DNA of 64,000 bases from contig CAWGKT010000006.1 of the NCBI GenBank assembly GCA_963823215.1, forward strand, positions 62,001 through 126,000, written 5' to 3'. Origin of the DNA: CAIWHR01 sp963823215. GTDB lineage: Bacteria; Pseudomonadota; Gammaproteobacteria; Burkholderiales; Casimicrobiaceae. This document shows, in pieces, positions 17,524-26,408 of this stretch. The position numbers and the translations under genes are program-made. The notes below the pieces were generated by a model that was not told the origin of the DNA, did not search any database, and was given only the letters and a program-made list of their open reading frames with translations. The first letter of the stretch is position 1; each line of letters starts with the position of its first letter.

Positions 17524-17919
17524 TCAAGCCGCACGCCGACGCGTGCCCATTGTCGCGCGGGCCTGCGGGGATTTGCTTTTTGCAGCCATCTTGTGCGCAC
17601 CACTGCGGACGACAGGTTTCGCAGCCTCCAAGGCCGCGAGCACCGCAGCAGGCTGCTTTGAGGCGACCAAGAGCAGGGCGCGCGCTGGGCCTTGCGGCTC
17701 GCGACGTTCCTGCTCCCAGTTGCGCAGAGTGCCAAGGCTGACGCCCATAAAGCCGGCGAACTCCGGTTGCGATAGACCGAGCTCCTTTCGAATTGCCGGC
17801 ACGTCGGCAGCTTTAGGCATCTCGACCGAGTAGGTCTTAAGCTTCAGCTCGCCCCGTTTCCACGCCTTGATTTCTTCCAAACCCTTAATGATCTCTTGCG
17901 CAATGTTGCGTTTACTCAT
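17524..17919 (-). CDS. XRE-family antitoxin (NadS/HigA-like)
   Basis: This encodes 131 residues, MSKRNIAQEIIKGLEEIKAWKRGE at the start. The helix-turn-helix is at residues 40-80 (VPAIRKELGLSQPEFAGFMGVSLGTLRNWEQERREP), typical of XRE antitoxins that partner RelE-like toxins. Residues 90-131 are an Ala/Lys/Arg-rich tail, longer than usual for the family, perhaps through a 3' fusion. The start overlaps the toxin stop by 4 nt (ATGA), with the toxin gene first. It would neutralise the toxin and repress the operon through the palindrome at 18240-18271. Confidence 0.87.
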   Translation of the reverse strand: MSKRNIAQEIIKGLEEIKAWKRGELKLKTYSVEMPKAADVPAIRKELGLSQPEFAGFMGVSLGTLRNWEQERREPQGPARALLLVASKQPAAVLAALEAAKPVVRSGAHKMAAKSKSPQARATMGTRRRAA

Positions 17920-18230
17920 TTCAGTTCCTCAAGCAGCTTCGCAATCCGTTTAAGATCGGCCCCGCTCAGATTTTCCTGTTCTTCCTTTCCATAAAGCGCA
18001 AGTAGAAATATCTGACCTTCTGGCTTGAGCCAGTAATAGATGATGCGCGAGCCACCCGATTTCCCTGTGCCTGCGACAGCCCAACGAACCTTGCGCACAT
18101 CACCAGATCTTCGGATCGGCGCACCGGCATCAGGTCGCTGCAATAGATGAACTTGCAAGCCGCGATATTCATCATCGCTCAGGTAGTGCGGCAGCAGCTT
18201 AGTGAAAAGACTGGCTTCAACGAATACCAT
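17916..18230 (-). CDS. RelE-superfamily toxin
   Basis: This encodes 104 residues from the ATG at 18230 (MVFVEASLFTKLLPHYLSDDEYRGLQ); the ORF can extend to 18257, but the operator lies there. The core GAPIRRSGDVRKVRWAV, the RIIYYWLKPEGQIFLLALYGKEE strand-rich middle, and LKRIAKLLEELK at the end are typical of RelE/HigB proteins with NadS/HigA partners. These toxins cut ribosome-bound mRNA. The gene heads a two-gene operon read leftwards. Confidence 0.88.
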   Translation of the reverse strand: MVFVEASLFTKLLPHYLSDDEYRGLQVHLLQRPDAGAPIRRSGDVRKVRWAVAGTGKSGGSRIIYYWLKPEGQIFLLALYGKEEQENLSGADLKRIAKLLEELK

Positions 18231-18239
18231 GATCAGTGA

Positions 18240-18271
18240 TACGCCATTGACGCACATAAGTCAATGGCGTA
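18240..18271. promoter_or_regulatory. Operator of the RelE-XRE operon: 12-bp perfect inverted repeat
   Basis: The arms TACGCCATTGAC (18240-18251) and GTCAATGGCGTA (18260-18271) are exact reverse complements separated by 8 nt. The element lies 10 bp upstream of the toxin start codon. A 20-bp centre-to-centre spacing puts both half-sites on one face of the helix, as expected for an XRE antitoxin dimer or toxin-antitoxin complex. The role is inferred from position. Confidence 0.72.
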
Positions 18272-18330
18272 CGCTACCTCCGAGCGAGCACGCACTCTAT
18301 CCACAACCTGCAGCCAAACCAACCGGAATG

Positions 18331-18386
18331 TTTTGGTCAGTTCTTGGTCAACAAGTTGCCTAAATATTAGGCAGCATTCGTGGGGG
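18331..18386 (+). repeat. Dispersed repeat R2, copy 2
   Basis: Matches 10705-10760 over 56 bp: TTTTGGTCAGTTCT, GGTCAACAAGTTGCCTAAA, the TGCCT/AGGCA inverted repeat and CATTCG. Upstream it also shares TATCCACA and CCGGAATG-type blocks with R1 copies. It lies in the gap between the RelE-XRE operon and the Phd-VapC module. Confidence 0.55.
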
Positions 18387-18525
18387 TAGACCGCCGCGTC
18401 TTGCCGCCACGGACGCCTACCGAAGATTCCCGGTTGTGCCCGCCTCGGGGTGCCGATCTGAGCGCGCAGTCAACCCCCGATCCAGTGACGGTCCGCCTCG
18501 ATACATTCGACAGGGCCGAGCTTAC

Positions 18526-18568
18526 TTGACATGTGTCGGTCAGCGGCTATGATAGCTAGACTGTCTAG
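18526..18568 (+). promoter_or_regulatory. Sigma-70 promoter with overlapping operator for phd-vapC module 1
   Basis: A consensus -35 TTGACA (18526-18531) and -10 TATGAT (18548-18553) are separated by 16 bp. Three bases after the -10 is the perfect palindrome CTAGACTGTCTAG (18556-18568), placed over the expected transcription start. Antitoxin ATG follows at 18594. The same promoter and operator recur at 28485-28527, which strongly supports function. The antitoxin or its complex with VapC is the likely repressor. Confidence 0.82.
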
Positions 18569-18593
18569 ACTCTATTTTCGGAGAACCGGCATC

Positions 18594-18845
18594 ATGAACA
18601 AGTGGCAACTTCAAGACGCAAAGAACAGGTTGTCCGAAGTGGTGAGGAAAGCCACGGACGAAGGGCCGCAAATCATTACGCTGCGAGGTGACGACGCCGT
18701 GGTGGTGGTCGCCGTGGAACAGTACGCCCGCCTTACCCGCAAGCCCAAAGGGACCCTCGTCGATTTTCTTCGCAGGTCGCCGTTGGGAACGGTTGCGCTC
18801 GATCTCACGCGCAGTCGTGACACGGGCAGGGCAGTCGTGCTGTGA
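18594..18845 (+). CDS. Phd/YefM-type antitoxin, module 1
   Basis: This encodes 83 residues: MNKWQLQDAKNRLSEVVRKA (the Phd/YefM DNA-binding and dimer domain), ITLRGDDAVVVVAVEQYARL, then a C-terminal toxin-binding tail FLRRSPLGTVALDL. It starts at ATG 18594 behind GGAG; the longer frame from 18531 would run through the promoter. It overlaps the toxin start by 4 nt (GTGA). It binds and inhibits the VapC nuclease and autoregulates through the CTAGACTGTCTAG site. Copy 2 (28553) differs at about five residues. Confidence 0.93.
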   Translation: MNKWQLQDAKNRLSEVVRKATDEGPQIITLRGDDAVVVVAVEQYARLTRKPKGTLVDFLRRSPLGTVALDLTRSRDTGRAVVL

Positions 18846-19267
18846 GCTGGCTGCTCGACACCTGCGTCGTTTCCGAGTTGGTGCGCCCGCGACCGAAGGC
18901 GTCGGTCGTCACCTGGGTACTCGAACGCGATGAAGATGAACTGTTCCTGAGTGTCATCACGATCGGGGAACTGGAAAAGGGGATCGCCAGACTGCCCGAT
19001 TCGCCCAAGCGGGTCGCACTCGAACAATGGGTGCGGCGCGAACTCGCCGACCGGTTCCGCGGCCGGCTGCTTGCGGTTGATTCAAGCGTTGCAGCTCGTT
19101 GGGGTGCGCTGGTCGGCGCGTCGGAAGCGTGCGGCCAGCCGTTGCCCGTCATCGATAGTCTGATCGCCGCGACGAGCTTGCAGCACAATTTCACCGTCGT
19201 CACCCGCAATACGGATGATCTCGAACGTTGTGGCGCGCGCTGCTTCAACCCGTGGATCGGAAGATAA
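18842..19267 (+). CDS. vapC: VapC/FitB-type PIN-domain toxin, module 1
   Basis: This encodes 141 residues from GTG 18842. PIN-domain acidic residues are visible: Asp in SWLLDTCVVSELVRP, Glu in ITIGELEKGI, Asp in VIDSLIAAT, and Asp in TRNTDDLE, which together bind Mg2+ for RNA cleavage (tRNA or rRNA in studied VapCs). The ATPase gene follows 6 nt after the stop, which suggests one transcript of three genes. Copy 2 (28801) differs at about nine residues. Confidence 0.92.
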   Translation: MSWLLDTCVVSELVRPRPKASVVTWVLERDEDELFLSVITIGELEKGIARLPDSPKRVALEQWVRRELADRFRGRLLAVDSSVAARWGALVGASEACGQPLPVIDSLIAATSLQHNFTVVTRNTDDLERCGARCFNPWIGR

Positions 19268-19273
19268 CGCTGC

Positions 19274-21063
19274 ATGGCGTTGCGCGTCGCGAAATCCGGC
19301 AGGCAACGTTCCAGCGGCAATCTGCGCATCGGCGATCACTGGAATGCGATCACCATTATCGCCCTGTCGCAGAGCAATCCGCTCAAGGCGGTGGCCGAGC
19401 TGGTAGAAAACAGCATCGACGCCCGTGCGAAAACGATCGTCATCACCCGGGGCAAGGAGAAGGGGCAGCATTACCTGCGCGTGAAGGACGACGGTGAGGG
19501 CGTACGCCGGAATGCCGACGGCGAGCCGGATTTCCACTACGTGGCGACGCATGTCTGCGATTCCATCAAGCGTCAGCTGAAGGTGCAAGGCGCGGGCGGC
19601 TTGCAAGGCGAATTCGGTATCGGGCTGCTGAGCTTCTGGACGCTGGGCGAAGAGCTTCTACTGACCTCGGCGAGCGTGGATGGACGCACCTTTCAGATGC
19701 ACCTGAAGAAGGGCGACCCGGGCTATCACATCACGCACCGCTCGAGGTTGTTCGCCGAAGCGGGGTCGGAGGTCCTGATCAGGGGAATCCTGCCGGGCAT
19801 CAAGAACTTCAGCGGCGACAAGATCCAGTGGTACCTCGCCTCCGAGTTGCGCGACCGCATTCGCCATTCGGGCGTATCGATCCGCGTCGTCGATCGGACC
19901 GCCGGGCCGAATACAAGGTCGAGCCCCGCCAGTTCGAGGGCCGACTGTTGCACGAGCTGGAAGGCTTGCTGCCGGCCCAGAGCGAAGTGTATGCAGAGCT
20001 GTACTTGCACGCCCATCTGCCGGCCAACGCCGTGCCGCCGTATCGATCGGGGACGCGCGTGCTCGGCAATCTGACCGAGCTCGAAGCGTTCGCGCGCATG
20101 CCCTGGACAAGCGGCTACGTGCAGGGGATCATCGATGCGCCTTATCTCACCCTGACGCCTGGCACGCGGCTGGGCGTCATCCATGACGCGGCCCTGGCGC
20201 GCCTCGCCGATGAGCTTGGTCCGCTCGAGATGCATCTCGCGAGGATCATCGAGGACCAGCAGCGGGCCGAGGAGGAGCGGGCGAGCCGCGATGTGCTCCG
20301 CTCGGTGCAAGGCGCCCTCAAGGAGGCGCTGCTGGCCTTGCCGGCGGAGGAGTACGACTGGTTCGATCTGCGTCGTGGCGAGGGCAAGCGGCGGCCGCGA
20401 ACGATGGCGTCAGCGCGATCCGGGGACGAGGCGCCCGGAGACGATCAAGCCATCGCGATCGAGGCTGCGGATGACCACGAGGCCGCCGAAGATCAACGGC
20501 AATTCTTTGAATTTGCGGGCCCGTTGTTTTCGGCGACGATTTCCCCGACGTCGAGCGTCGTCGAAGTCGGTGGCTCACGCGCGTTGCGCGCAATCGCCCG
20601 CGACCGGGCGCGGCGACCGGTGGAGCATGAACTCACGTACGGGTGGGCCATCCTCGAGGGCGAAGGAACGCTCGACAGCGCCGGCGGGGAGATGGCGACG
20701 TACCGGGCAGCGGCCGAGCCGGGTCGGCGCGACGACCTCAGGAAGACTGACTTCTCGGATGTCTCGAGCGGCAAGCGGCTCGCCCCGGTGCATCCTGGTG
20801 ACGTCTTGCTCAAGGACTTTATAGATCCGCTGGGGATTTCCCGCTATCGCGTCGCCAAGAATATCAATGTTCCGCAGCGGCGTATCGACTTGATATGTCG
20901 CGGGGAGGCGGCCGTGTCCGCCGATATGGCTCTGCGCCTCGGGCGCCTGTTCGGCACGACGCCGGAATTCTGGATCAACCTGCAAGCGCAGTACGATCTG
21001 GAAGTGGCTGAGCGCGCGACGGGAAAAGCGATTGCCAAGGCTGTTGTCCCGCTGGCGGCGTGA
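19274..21063 (+). CDS. GHKL (Hsp90/MutL-like) ATPase fused at its C-terminus to a HigA antitoxin (one frameshift)
   Basis: The N-terminal 230 residues form a GHKL ATPase. The N-box AVAELVENSIDARA near residue 45 supplies the catalytic Glu and Mg-binding Asn. The G1 box is DDGEGV and the G2 box GEFGIGLLSF. A base loss near 19905 (copy 2 reads DRTARAEYRVEPRQFE straight through) splits the gene. After it come about 280 residues of transducer/linker (PGTRLGVIHD, PAEEYDWFDLRRGEGKRRPR, FEFAGPL). The last 110 residues (RRDDLRKTDFSDVSSGKRLAPVHPG to the stop) are a HigA antitoxin nearly identical to 11161-11498. The native C-terminus is therefore missing and replaced by recombination. It follows vapC by 6 nt. 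Confidence 0.78.
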
Positions 21064-21331
21064 CGTACCGGAGGAGACGCGTGCCGGAGCGTATTGTCGC
21101 TCTCGAAATGCTGCTGTCAAGCATAAAGACGGCGGGTGCGAAGCGCAGTGACGCTGTGCTCGAAGCGTCGTTGCCGTTACCGGCCAAGGAACGATCGGTG
21201 CTGGCAGTGGCCATCCACCAGGGTTGTGGCGCCCTGGTCACGGGGATCGCACGCATTTCGGGGCGCTGTATGGCCGCACGATTCATGGCGTGACAAGGAC
21301 GCTTGCCGGCAGTCATCGAACTGGCAACTAG
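21063..21331 (+). pseudogene. PIN-domain (VapC-like) C-terminal remnant
   Basis: The frame from about 21080 reads VALEMLLSSIKTAGAKRSDAVLEASLPLPAKERSVLAVAIHQGCGALVTG; a base loss near 21243 then switches to DRTHFGALYGRTIHGVT in the next frame. LP-x-KE/DR-x-VL-x-AI and TGD-x-x-HFG are typical of the second half of a PIN-domain protein. The N-terminal half with the first catalytic Asp is absent, replaced by the HigA end. So this is a toxin remnant, not the partner of the fusion. Confidence 0.6.
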
Positions 21332-21394
21332 CGAATACCTCGCGCACGCCTGTGCGGGCTCCTGAATGACCTCCTGCAGCCAGGTCCGTTACCT

Positions 21395-22171
21395 TTACGC
21401 CGGCAGCGTCCAGAACTCCCGATTGGTAACGAGCCGCACTACCGCCTCCGCGGCGGCATCGAGCAGTCTCTCGCCTTTCTCCGCACTCGCCGTCCGCGGA
21501 TCTCCGATGGCCCCGTGCGAGGTCCGCGACTTGAACGATCTCCATCGCTGCGCCGCCTCGGTGCCGGTGACTTCCGGCACCTCGCGCTCCGTCGGTCCGA
21601 CCGCGCCCGCGGCGAGCGACATGTCCACAAGCTCGGGCGCAAGCGCCAGCACCATCGAGGTTTCCGCTTCGCACGCATGGCGAACCGTCTTTTGCTGCTC
21701 GAGAATCTTCGCAATCTCCGCCTGCGCCAGTATGAAATAGGTCGTCGTCGCTATCGGCGCATCGAGCTCGACCGCCAGCTCGTTGACCGCCACCGTCAAC
21801 GCGGCAATGTTGCCGCCATGTCCGTTGAGCAGGAGCACATTGCGGAAGCCGTGGCGGACGAGCGAGCGGCATATGCCACGCACCAAGGCGAAGAACGTCG
21901 GAAAATCGACCGACAACGTCGCGCCCAGGCTCATGTGGTGCTCGGCGAGACCGCTCCATATCGTCGGCGTGATCAGCGTCGGAACCGTGGCGTAGGCCCG
22001 CGTCGCTGCTCGTCGCGCGACCTCGCCGACCAGCAGGCAATCCACTTGCGTCGGCAAGTGCGGGCCGTGCTGTTCGGTCGACCCGATCGGTACGATGACC
22101 ACTGCGTTTTGCGACGCAAGCGCCCGAAGCTCAGGCGCCCGCAGGCGCGACCATTCGACTTCTGCCATCAT
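21395..22171 (-). CDS. Creatininase-family amidohydrolase
   Basis: This is an intact 258-residue protein starting MMAEVEWSRLRAPELRA at 22171 behind AGGAGGAG. Binuclear-metal residues are visible: Glu and His in PIGSTEQHGPHLPTQVD, His in SGLAEHHMSLGATLS, NGHGGNIAAL, and Glu in CEAETSMVLAL. The family hydrolyses cyclic or linear amides (creatinine, mycofactocin precursor, formamidopyrimidine types). It overlaps the ABC ATPase gene stop by 4 nt and ends an operon whose transporter genes precede it, so the substrate is probably imported by that transporter. A specific substrate is not determinable. Confidence 0.9.
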   Translation of the reverse strand: MMAEVEWSRLRAPELRALASQNAVVIVPIGSTEQHGPHLPTQVDCLLVGEVARRAATRAYATVPTLITPTIWSGLAEHHMSLGATLSVDFPTFFALVRGICRSLVRHGFRNVLLLNGHGGNIAALTVAVNELAVELDAPIATTTYFILAQAEIAKILEQQKTVRHACEAETSMVLALAPELVDMSLAAGAVGPTEREVPEVTGTEAAQRWRSFKSRTSHGAIGDPRTASAEKGERLLDAAAEAVVRLVTNREFWTLPA

Positions 22172-22959
22172 GTCTCCTCCTGCCTTCGCGTTCGAGCAGC
22201 CGCTCGAGAAATGCCCGGGTTCGCGCTTCCTTCGGTTGCTCGAAGATCTGCGCGGGAGGCGAGCGCTCGATGATTTGTCCGTTGTCCATGAAGACGACAT
22301 CGTCGGCGACATCGCGCGCGAACGCCATTTCGTGGGTGACGACCAGCATCGTCATGCCCTGCTCGGCAAGCTGGCGCATCGTGCGCAGGACTTCGCCGAC
22401 CAGTTCCGGGTCGAGTGCCGAGGTCACCTCGTCGAACAGCATCACGCGCGGATGCATGGCGAGCGCGCGGGCAATCGCGGCGCGCTGCTGTTGTCCACCG
22501 GACAAGCGCTCCGGGTGAACGTCGCGCTTGTCTTCGAGGCCCACGCGCCGCAGTAGGTCGATCGCCAGAGCTCTCCGCCTCCGCCGGCGCCATCCCGAGA
22601 ACGCGCCGCGGCGCGAGCGTGATGTTTTCCATGACGGTCAGATGCGGAAACAGATTGAATTGCTGGAACACCATGCCCACCTTCTCGCGCAACGCCTTGA
22701 GGGAGGCGCGGTCGGGGCCGGTACCGGAATCTTCCTCGCCTTTGGCGGCGAGCGTGCCATCGATCCGTATCGTGCCACGCTGAATGGGTTCGAGCGCGGC
22801 CAGGCAGCGCAGCAGGGTGCTCTTGCCGGAGCCGCTCGGTCCGATGACGACGAGGACCTGGCCCGCGCCCAATTTGAGATTGACGTCGTTGAGAACGGTC
22901 GCGGTTCCGTAACGCTTGACCAACTGCTCCACGACGATGAGGGCCTCGCCATTCGTCAT
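22168..22959 (-). CDS. Polar amino-acid-type ABC transporter ATP-binding protein (frameshifted)
   Basis: This encodes about 260 residues. Walker A is IGPSGSGKSTLLRC, Q-loop VFQQFNLFPHLTVMENI, signature LSGGQQQRAAIARALA, Walker B VMLFDEVTSALD, and H-loop VTHEMAFA: the GlnQ/HisP layout. The first part is in one frame; after a shift near 22565 the signature-to-C-terminus part is in another. A final return to the first frame near 22190 would give the end ...RRQEET and an ATGA overlap with the creatininase start. It energises uptake with the two permeases at 22963 and 24524. Confidence 0.85.
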   Translation of the reverse strand: MTNGEALIVVEQLVKRYGTATVLNDVNLKLGAGQVLVVIGPSGSGKSTLLRCLAALEPIQRGTIRIDGTLAAKGEEDSGTGPDRASLKALREKVGMVFQQFNLFPHLTVMENITLAPRRVLGMAPAEAESSGDRPTAARGPRRQARRSPGALVRWTTAARRDCPRARHASARDAVRRGDLGTRPGTGRRSPAHDAPACRAGHDDAGRHPRNGVRARCRRRCRLHGQRTNHRALASRADLRATEGSANPGISRAAARTRRQEET

Positions 22960-22962
22960 GAC

Positions 22963-23629
22963 CTAGACCCGCGCAACCTTGAATCGGCTTTCAAGCCGGC
23001 CGATCAGGAGCGCGACCGGATACGTGACGACGAAATAGAGAACGGCGACGATGGTCAGCGTCTCGACCGGGCGGAACGTCTCGACGGCGACGAGCTGGCC
23101 TATCCGCAGCAACTCGAGCGTGCCGATGGCGGAGGCGAGCGCGGTGTCCTTGATCAGGTAGATCGTCGTCGTGCCCATCGGAGGCAATACGTTGCGCACC
23201 GCCTGCGGGAGCACGACGTAACGCAAGCGTGTCGGTCAAATTCAGACCGAGCACACGCGCGGCTTGCCATTGGGTCCGATGCACGCCGACGATGCCGGCG
23301 CGAAAGATCTCGGCGTAGAAAGCGGCGATGTTGAGGCCGAGTGCGACGGCTGCCGCGCCGAACGCGCCGAGGTCGTAGCCCGTGAAAAGCGGCAACCCAT
23401 AGTAGAGCCAGACGATCTGGACGAGCGGCGGCGTCGTCCGGAAAAACTCGATGTAGACGTAGGTTGGCCAGTACAGCAGCGGATGACGCGAAAATTTCAT
23501 GAGGGCGAGGACGAGCCCGAGCACGAGGCCCAGGCTCGCACTGATCAAGCCGAGTTGCAGCGTGACCCCGACGCCGCGGATCAAATCGGGAAGGTACCCG
23601 AGAATCCTCGCCCACTGAAAGTCGCCCAC
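22963..23629 (-). CDS. Polar amino-acid-type ABC transporter permease (frameshifted)
   Basis: This encodes about 220 residues of the HisM/GlnP family. Membrane segments are visible around GVTLQLGLISASLGLVLGLVLAL and FGAAAVALGLNIAAFYAEIFRAGI. The EAA loop that contacts the ATPase reads LRYVVLPQAVRNVLPPMG and is in the second frame after a shift near 23226. RTTPPLVQIVWLYYGLP is a family landmark. It is 3 nt from the ATPase gene and 16 nt from the binding-protein gene, all on the minus strand. Confidence 0.86.
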
Positions 23630-23645
23630 CGGCCAAGCCCGACGA

Positions 23646-24461
23646 TCAGTTCGCCGCCTTGATCTGATCGGGCTTCATGTACTGGGTGATGAGCGCGTCG
23701 AGCTTGCCGGAGCTGCGCATCTTGGCGACGAAGCCGTCGACGTAGTCGCGCATCTTGGTGTCGCCCTTGCGGTAGCCGTAGCCGACTTTGCAGGCGCGCA
23801 CGTCCAGCGGCTTGTTGTGGCCGGGCACGATGCGGATCTTGTCGCCGAACGCTTCGAGCGCGACGGTGGTCTGGATCGGCGTGTCGAGGACGACGGCGTC
23901 CGCGCGGCCGGCGACGACTTCCTGGATCAGGTCGGCGGACGTCGATTGCCCGAAGCCTTTGAGCGTGGCGAGCGGGGCCACTTCCTTGGCGACCGATTCC
24001 GACCACGAGCCTGCCGGCACCGCGAAGACGACTTCGGGCCGGTTGAAGGCTGCGACGGTCGTCAGTCCCTTCGGGTTGTTGGCGGCCGTGGTCAACGTCG
24101 CGCCGATCGTGATGTAGCTTTCGCTGAAGTCGATCACTTCCTTGCGCTTGTCGGTGATGCAAAGGGCGGGAACGATGTCCCATTTCTTCGCTTCGATGCC
24201 GGCAACGGCGGTCGCCCATTCGGAGTTGATGATGTTGAGCTTGACGCCGAGGTCGGCCGCCATCAGCTTCATCATCTCGACGTCGATGCCGACGTATTCG
24301 CCGCTCGGCCGCGGCGATATCAGCGGCCGGTAGAGAACGCCCGCGATCCGCAGCTCGCCGCGCTGCTTGACTTCATCGATCGTGCTCTGGGCTTGCGAAA
24401 CGGCCGGAGCCGCGCACCAGAGCAAGCCCGCCACTATCCCGAATATCGCCATTCTGCGCAT
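23646..24461 (-). CDS. ABC transporter periplasmic substrate-binding protein (amino-acid type)
   Basis: This is an intact 271-residue protein starting MRRMAIFGIVAGLLWCAAPAVSQAQS, a signal peptide with cleavage likely after SQA. It has the family-3 solute-binding pattern: RGELRIAGVLYRPLISPRPSGEYVGIDVEMM near the start, WDIVPALCITDKRKEVIDFSESYI, the ADAVVLDTP hinge, and KVGYGYRKGDTKMRDYVDGF at the end. The ATG at 24461 has AGGAG upstream. Proteins of this type bind amino acids, amines or similar small polar ligands. It lies between the two permease genes. Confidence 0.92.
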   Translation of the reverse strand: MRRMAIFGIVAGLLWCAAPAVSQAQSTIDEVKQRGELRIAGVLYRPLISPRPSGEYVGIDVEMMKLMAADLGVKLNIINSEWATAVAGIEAKKWDIVPALCITDKRKEVIDFSESYITIGATLTTAANNPKGLTTVAAFNRPEVVFAVPAGSWSESVAKEVAPLATLKGFGQSTSADLIQEVVAGRADAVVLDTPIQTTVALEAFGDKIRIVPGHNKPLDVRACKVGYGYRKGDTKMRDYVDGFVAKMRSSGKLDALITQYMKPDQIKAAN

Positions 24462-24523
24462 TGTGGTTCTCCTCGGTATGGAGCATGAGCTCCGGGTCAC
24501 GCCCAACCATTTTCGTTGAGCGG

Positions 24524-25189
24524 CTAGTCGCTCCGGAAGGCGAAGCTGCTTCGCTTTTCCAGATGGGATGCGAGCAATACGAGCGGCCAGGTGAGCAGGA
24601 AATAGATGACGGCCACGGCGGTCAGCACCTCGATCGGGCGGAAATTCTGTGCCGCCAGCAACCAGCCGCGGTTCATGATCTCCGGCACGGCAATCACGGC
24701 GGCGAGCGACGATTGCTTGAGGAGGCTCACCAAGGCGTTGCACGCGGGCGCGTAGATCAGACGCAGGGATTGCGGCAGGATCACCCACCACAGGCGCTGC
24801 CCGTAGCTCAATCCGACGACGCGGCCGGCATCCCATTGCCCGCGCGGCACGGCGAGGATCGCGCCGCGGAAAATTTCCGACATTTGCGCGGCCGAGCTGC
24901 AGGCGAGGGCTCCCGCCACGACCGTGAAGGCGTCGAGGCGAATGTCGACCAGAACCGGAAGCGCGTAATAGGCCCAGACGATGTGCATCAACGGTGGCGT
25001 CGTGCGAAAGAAGTCCACCAGCGTCTGCACGACGCGGCTCAGGACCGGTACGGCTGCGCTGCGGATGACCGCGATCGGTAGAGCGATCAGGATGCCTGCG
25101 ACGAAGGCGACGAGCGTGATCGCCAGCGTCAACGGGATGCCGAGCAGGAGGTAAGGAATGTCACCAATGATCGTATCGAAGCGAAGCAT
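24524..25189 (-). CDS. Polar amino-acid-type ABC transporter permease
   Basis: This is an intact 221-residue permease. PLTLAITLVAFVAGILIALPIAVIRS is the first membrane helix; FFRTTPPLMHIVWAYYALPV and the EAA loop LWWVILPQSLRLIYAPACNALVSLLKQSSL are standard. It is the partner of the permease at 22963; two different permeases form the heterodimeric channel. It is the first gene of the leftward operon, so the operon promoter lies in the 77-bp gap shared with the divergent enolase-superfamily gene at 25267. Confidence 0.91.
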   Translation of the reverse strand: MLRFDTIIGDIPYLLLGIPLTLAITLVAFVAGILIALPIAVIRSAAVPVLSRVVQTLVDFFRTTPPLMHIVWAYYALPVLVDIRLDAFTVVAGALACSSAAQMSEIFRGAILAVPRGQWDAGRVVGLSYGQRLWWVILPQSLRLIYAPACNALVSLLKQSSLAAVIAVPEIMNRGWLLAAQNFRPIEVLTAVAVIYFLLTWPLVLLASHLEKRSSFAFRSD

Positions 25190-25266
25190 CGGCTAGCCCG
25201 GACTCTAGTAGACTATCGGCCAACGATAGAGAGTTCCCCACACATAGTCAATCGAGCGCCCCTCGC

Positions 25267-26394
25267 ATGAAGATCACCGAGGTTCGTTGTGTGCCGGTCC
25301 TGGTTCCGCGCCGTCGCGCCTACGGCGGCGTCGTCAAAACGGCGCTCGGGGCGGCGGCCTTCTCCGATTACACGATCGTGTTCGTCGACACCGACGCCGG
25401 CATCACGGGCCTGGGCGAGGTCGACAGCGTGTTCAAGCGCCGCGGCGCGCTGCTTGCGTCACGATCTCGAGAAGGCGCTCGTCCCGGCGGTGATCGGCGA
25501 AGATCCGTTTCGCATTTCCTGGCTCGTCAAGAAGATGGACGACGCGCTCGACGGCGTCGAAGAAGCCAAGGCCGCGATCGAGATGGCGTTGTGGGACATC
25601 GTCGGCAAGGCGCTCAACACGCCGGTCTACAACCTCCTCGGCGGCAAGGTCCGCGACCGCATTCCGCTCAGCTATTCGATCCCGTTCGGCGCGCCGGACG
25701 ACATGGCCACGCTGGCGCAAGAGCGGGTGAAGTGGGGACATCGCACGATCAAGGTCAAGGTCGGCAGCGACGATTCGGCGCGCGACATTGCGGGCGTGAA
25801 GGCGATCCGCAAGGCGATCGGCCCGGACGTGAAGCTTCGCGTCGACGGCAACATGGGATGGCAGACGGCGAAGCAGGCGATCGCCGTCATCCTCGCGATG
25901 GAAGAATGCAATCTCGAACTGGTCGAGCAGCCGCTGCCGGCGCACGATCTCGACGGGATGGCGGAGGTGCGGCGTTCCATCGGGGTTCCGCTGATGGCCG
26001 ACGAAAGCATCCGCAATCCGCGTTCGGCGATGGAGGTGATCCGCAAGCGGCGCCGCCGATATCGCGAACGTCTATGTCACCGAGGCCGGCGGACTGCAGA
26101 ACGCCGCGAAGATCTTTGCGATGTGCGAAGCCGCCGGCATGCCCTGCATGATCGGCAGCATGCCGGAATTCGGCATCGGCACCGCGGCGCAGATCCATCT
26201 CGGCGTCGCCATGAACAATCTGGGTCCCGACAGCGACACGTGCGGCGTGCTCTACCATCAGGAAGATCTGCTGACGAAGCCGCTGCGGATCGAGAACGGA
26301 TTCTCGTATCCGCCGGAGGGTCCGGGTCTCGGCGTCGAGGTCGACATGAAAGTGTTGGAAGCCTGGAACAAGGCGGCGCATCGCGGCGCAATAG
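25267..26394 (+). CDS. Mandelate racemase/muconate lactonising enzyme (enolase superfamily) protein, two frameshifts
   Basis: This encodes about 375 residues across three frames with shifts near 25455 and 26050. The N-terminal capping domain is KITEVRCVPVLVPRRRAYGG. In the barrel, the K-x-K catalytic pair is in HRTIKVKVG, and metal ligands are Asp in RVDGNMGW, Glu in LELVEQPLP and Asp in LMADESI. MPCMIGSMPEFGIGTAAQIHL matches the last barrel strands. The enzymes abstract a proton alpha to a carboxylate (racemisation, lactonisation, dehydration). The end is uncertain: TAG 26392-26394 needs one more shift; otherwise the frame runs into the next gene. It is divergent from the transporter and probably acts on its cargo. 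Confidence 0.8.
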
Positions 26395-26408
26395 GACGGA
26401 GTCGAGCG

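Noticed and set aside
10054..18530. An integron with attC-type cassettes
   Set aside because: Cassette-like toxin-antitoxin content is suggestive, but the repeats lack GTTRRRY core sites and paired attC arms, and there is no integron integrase.
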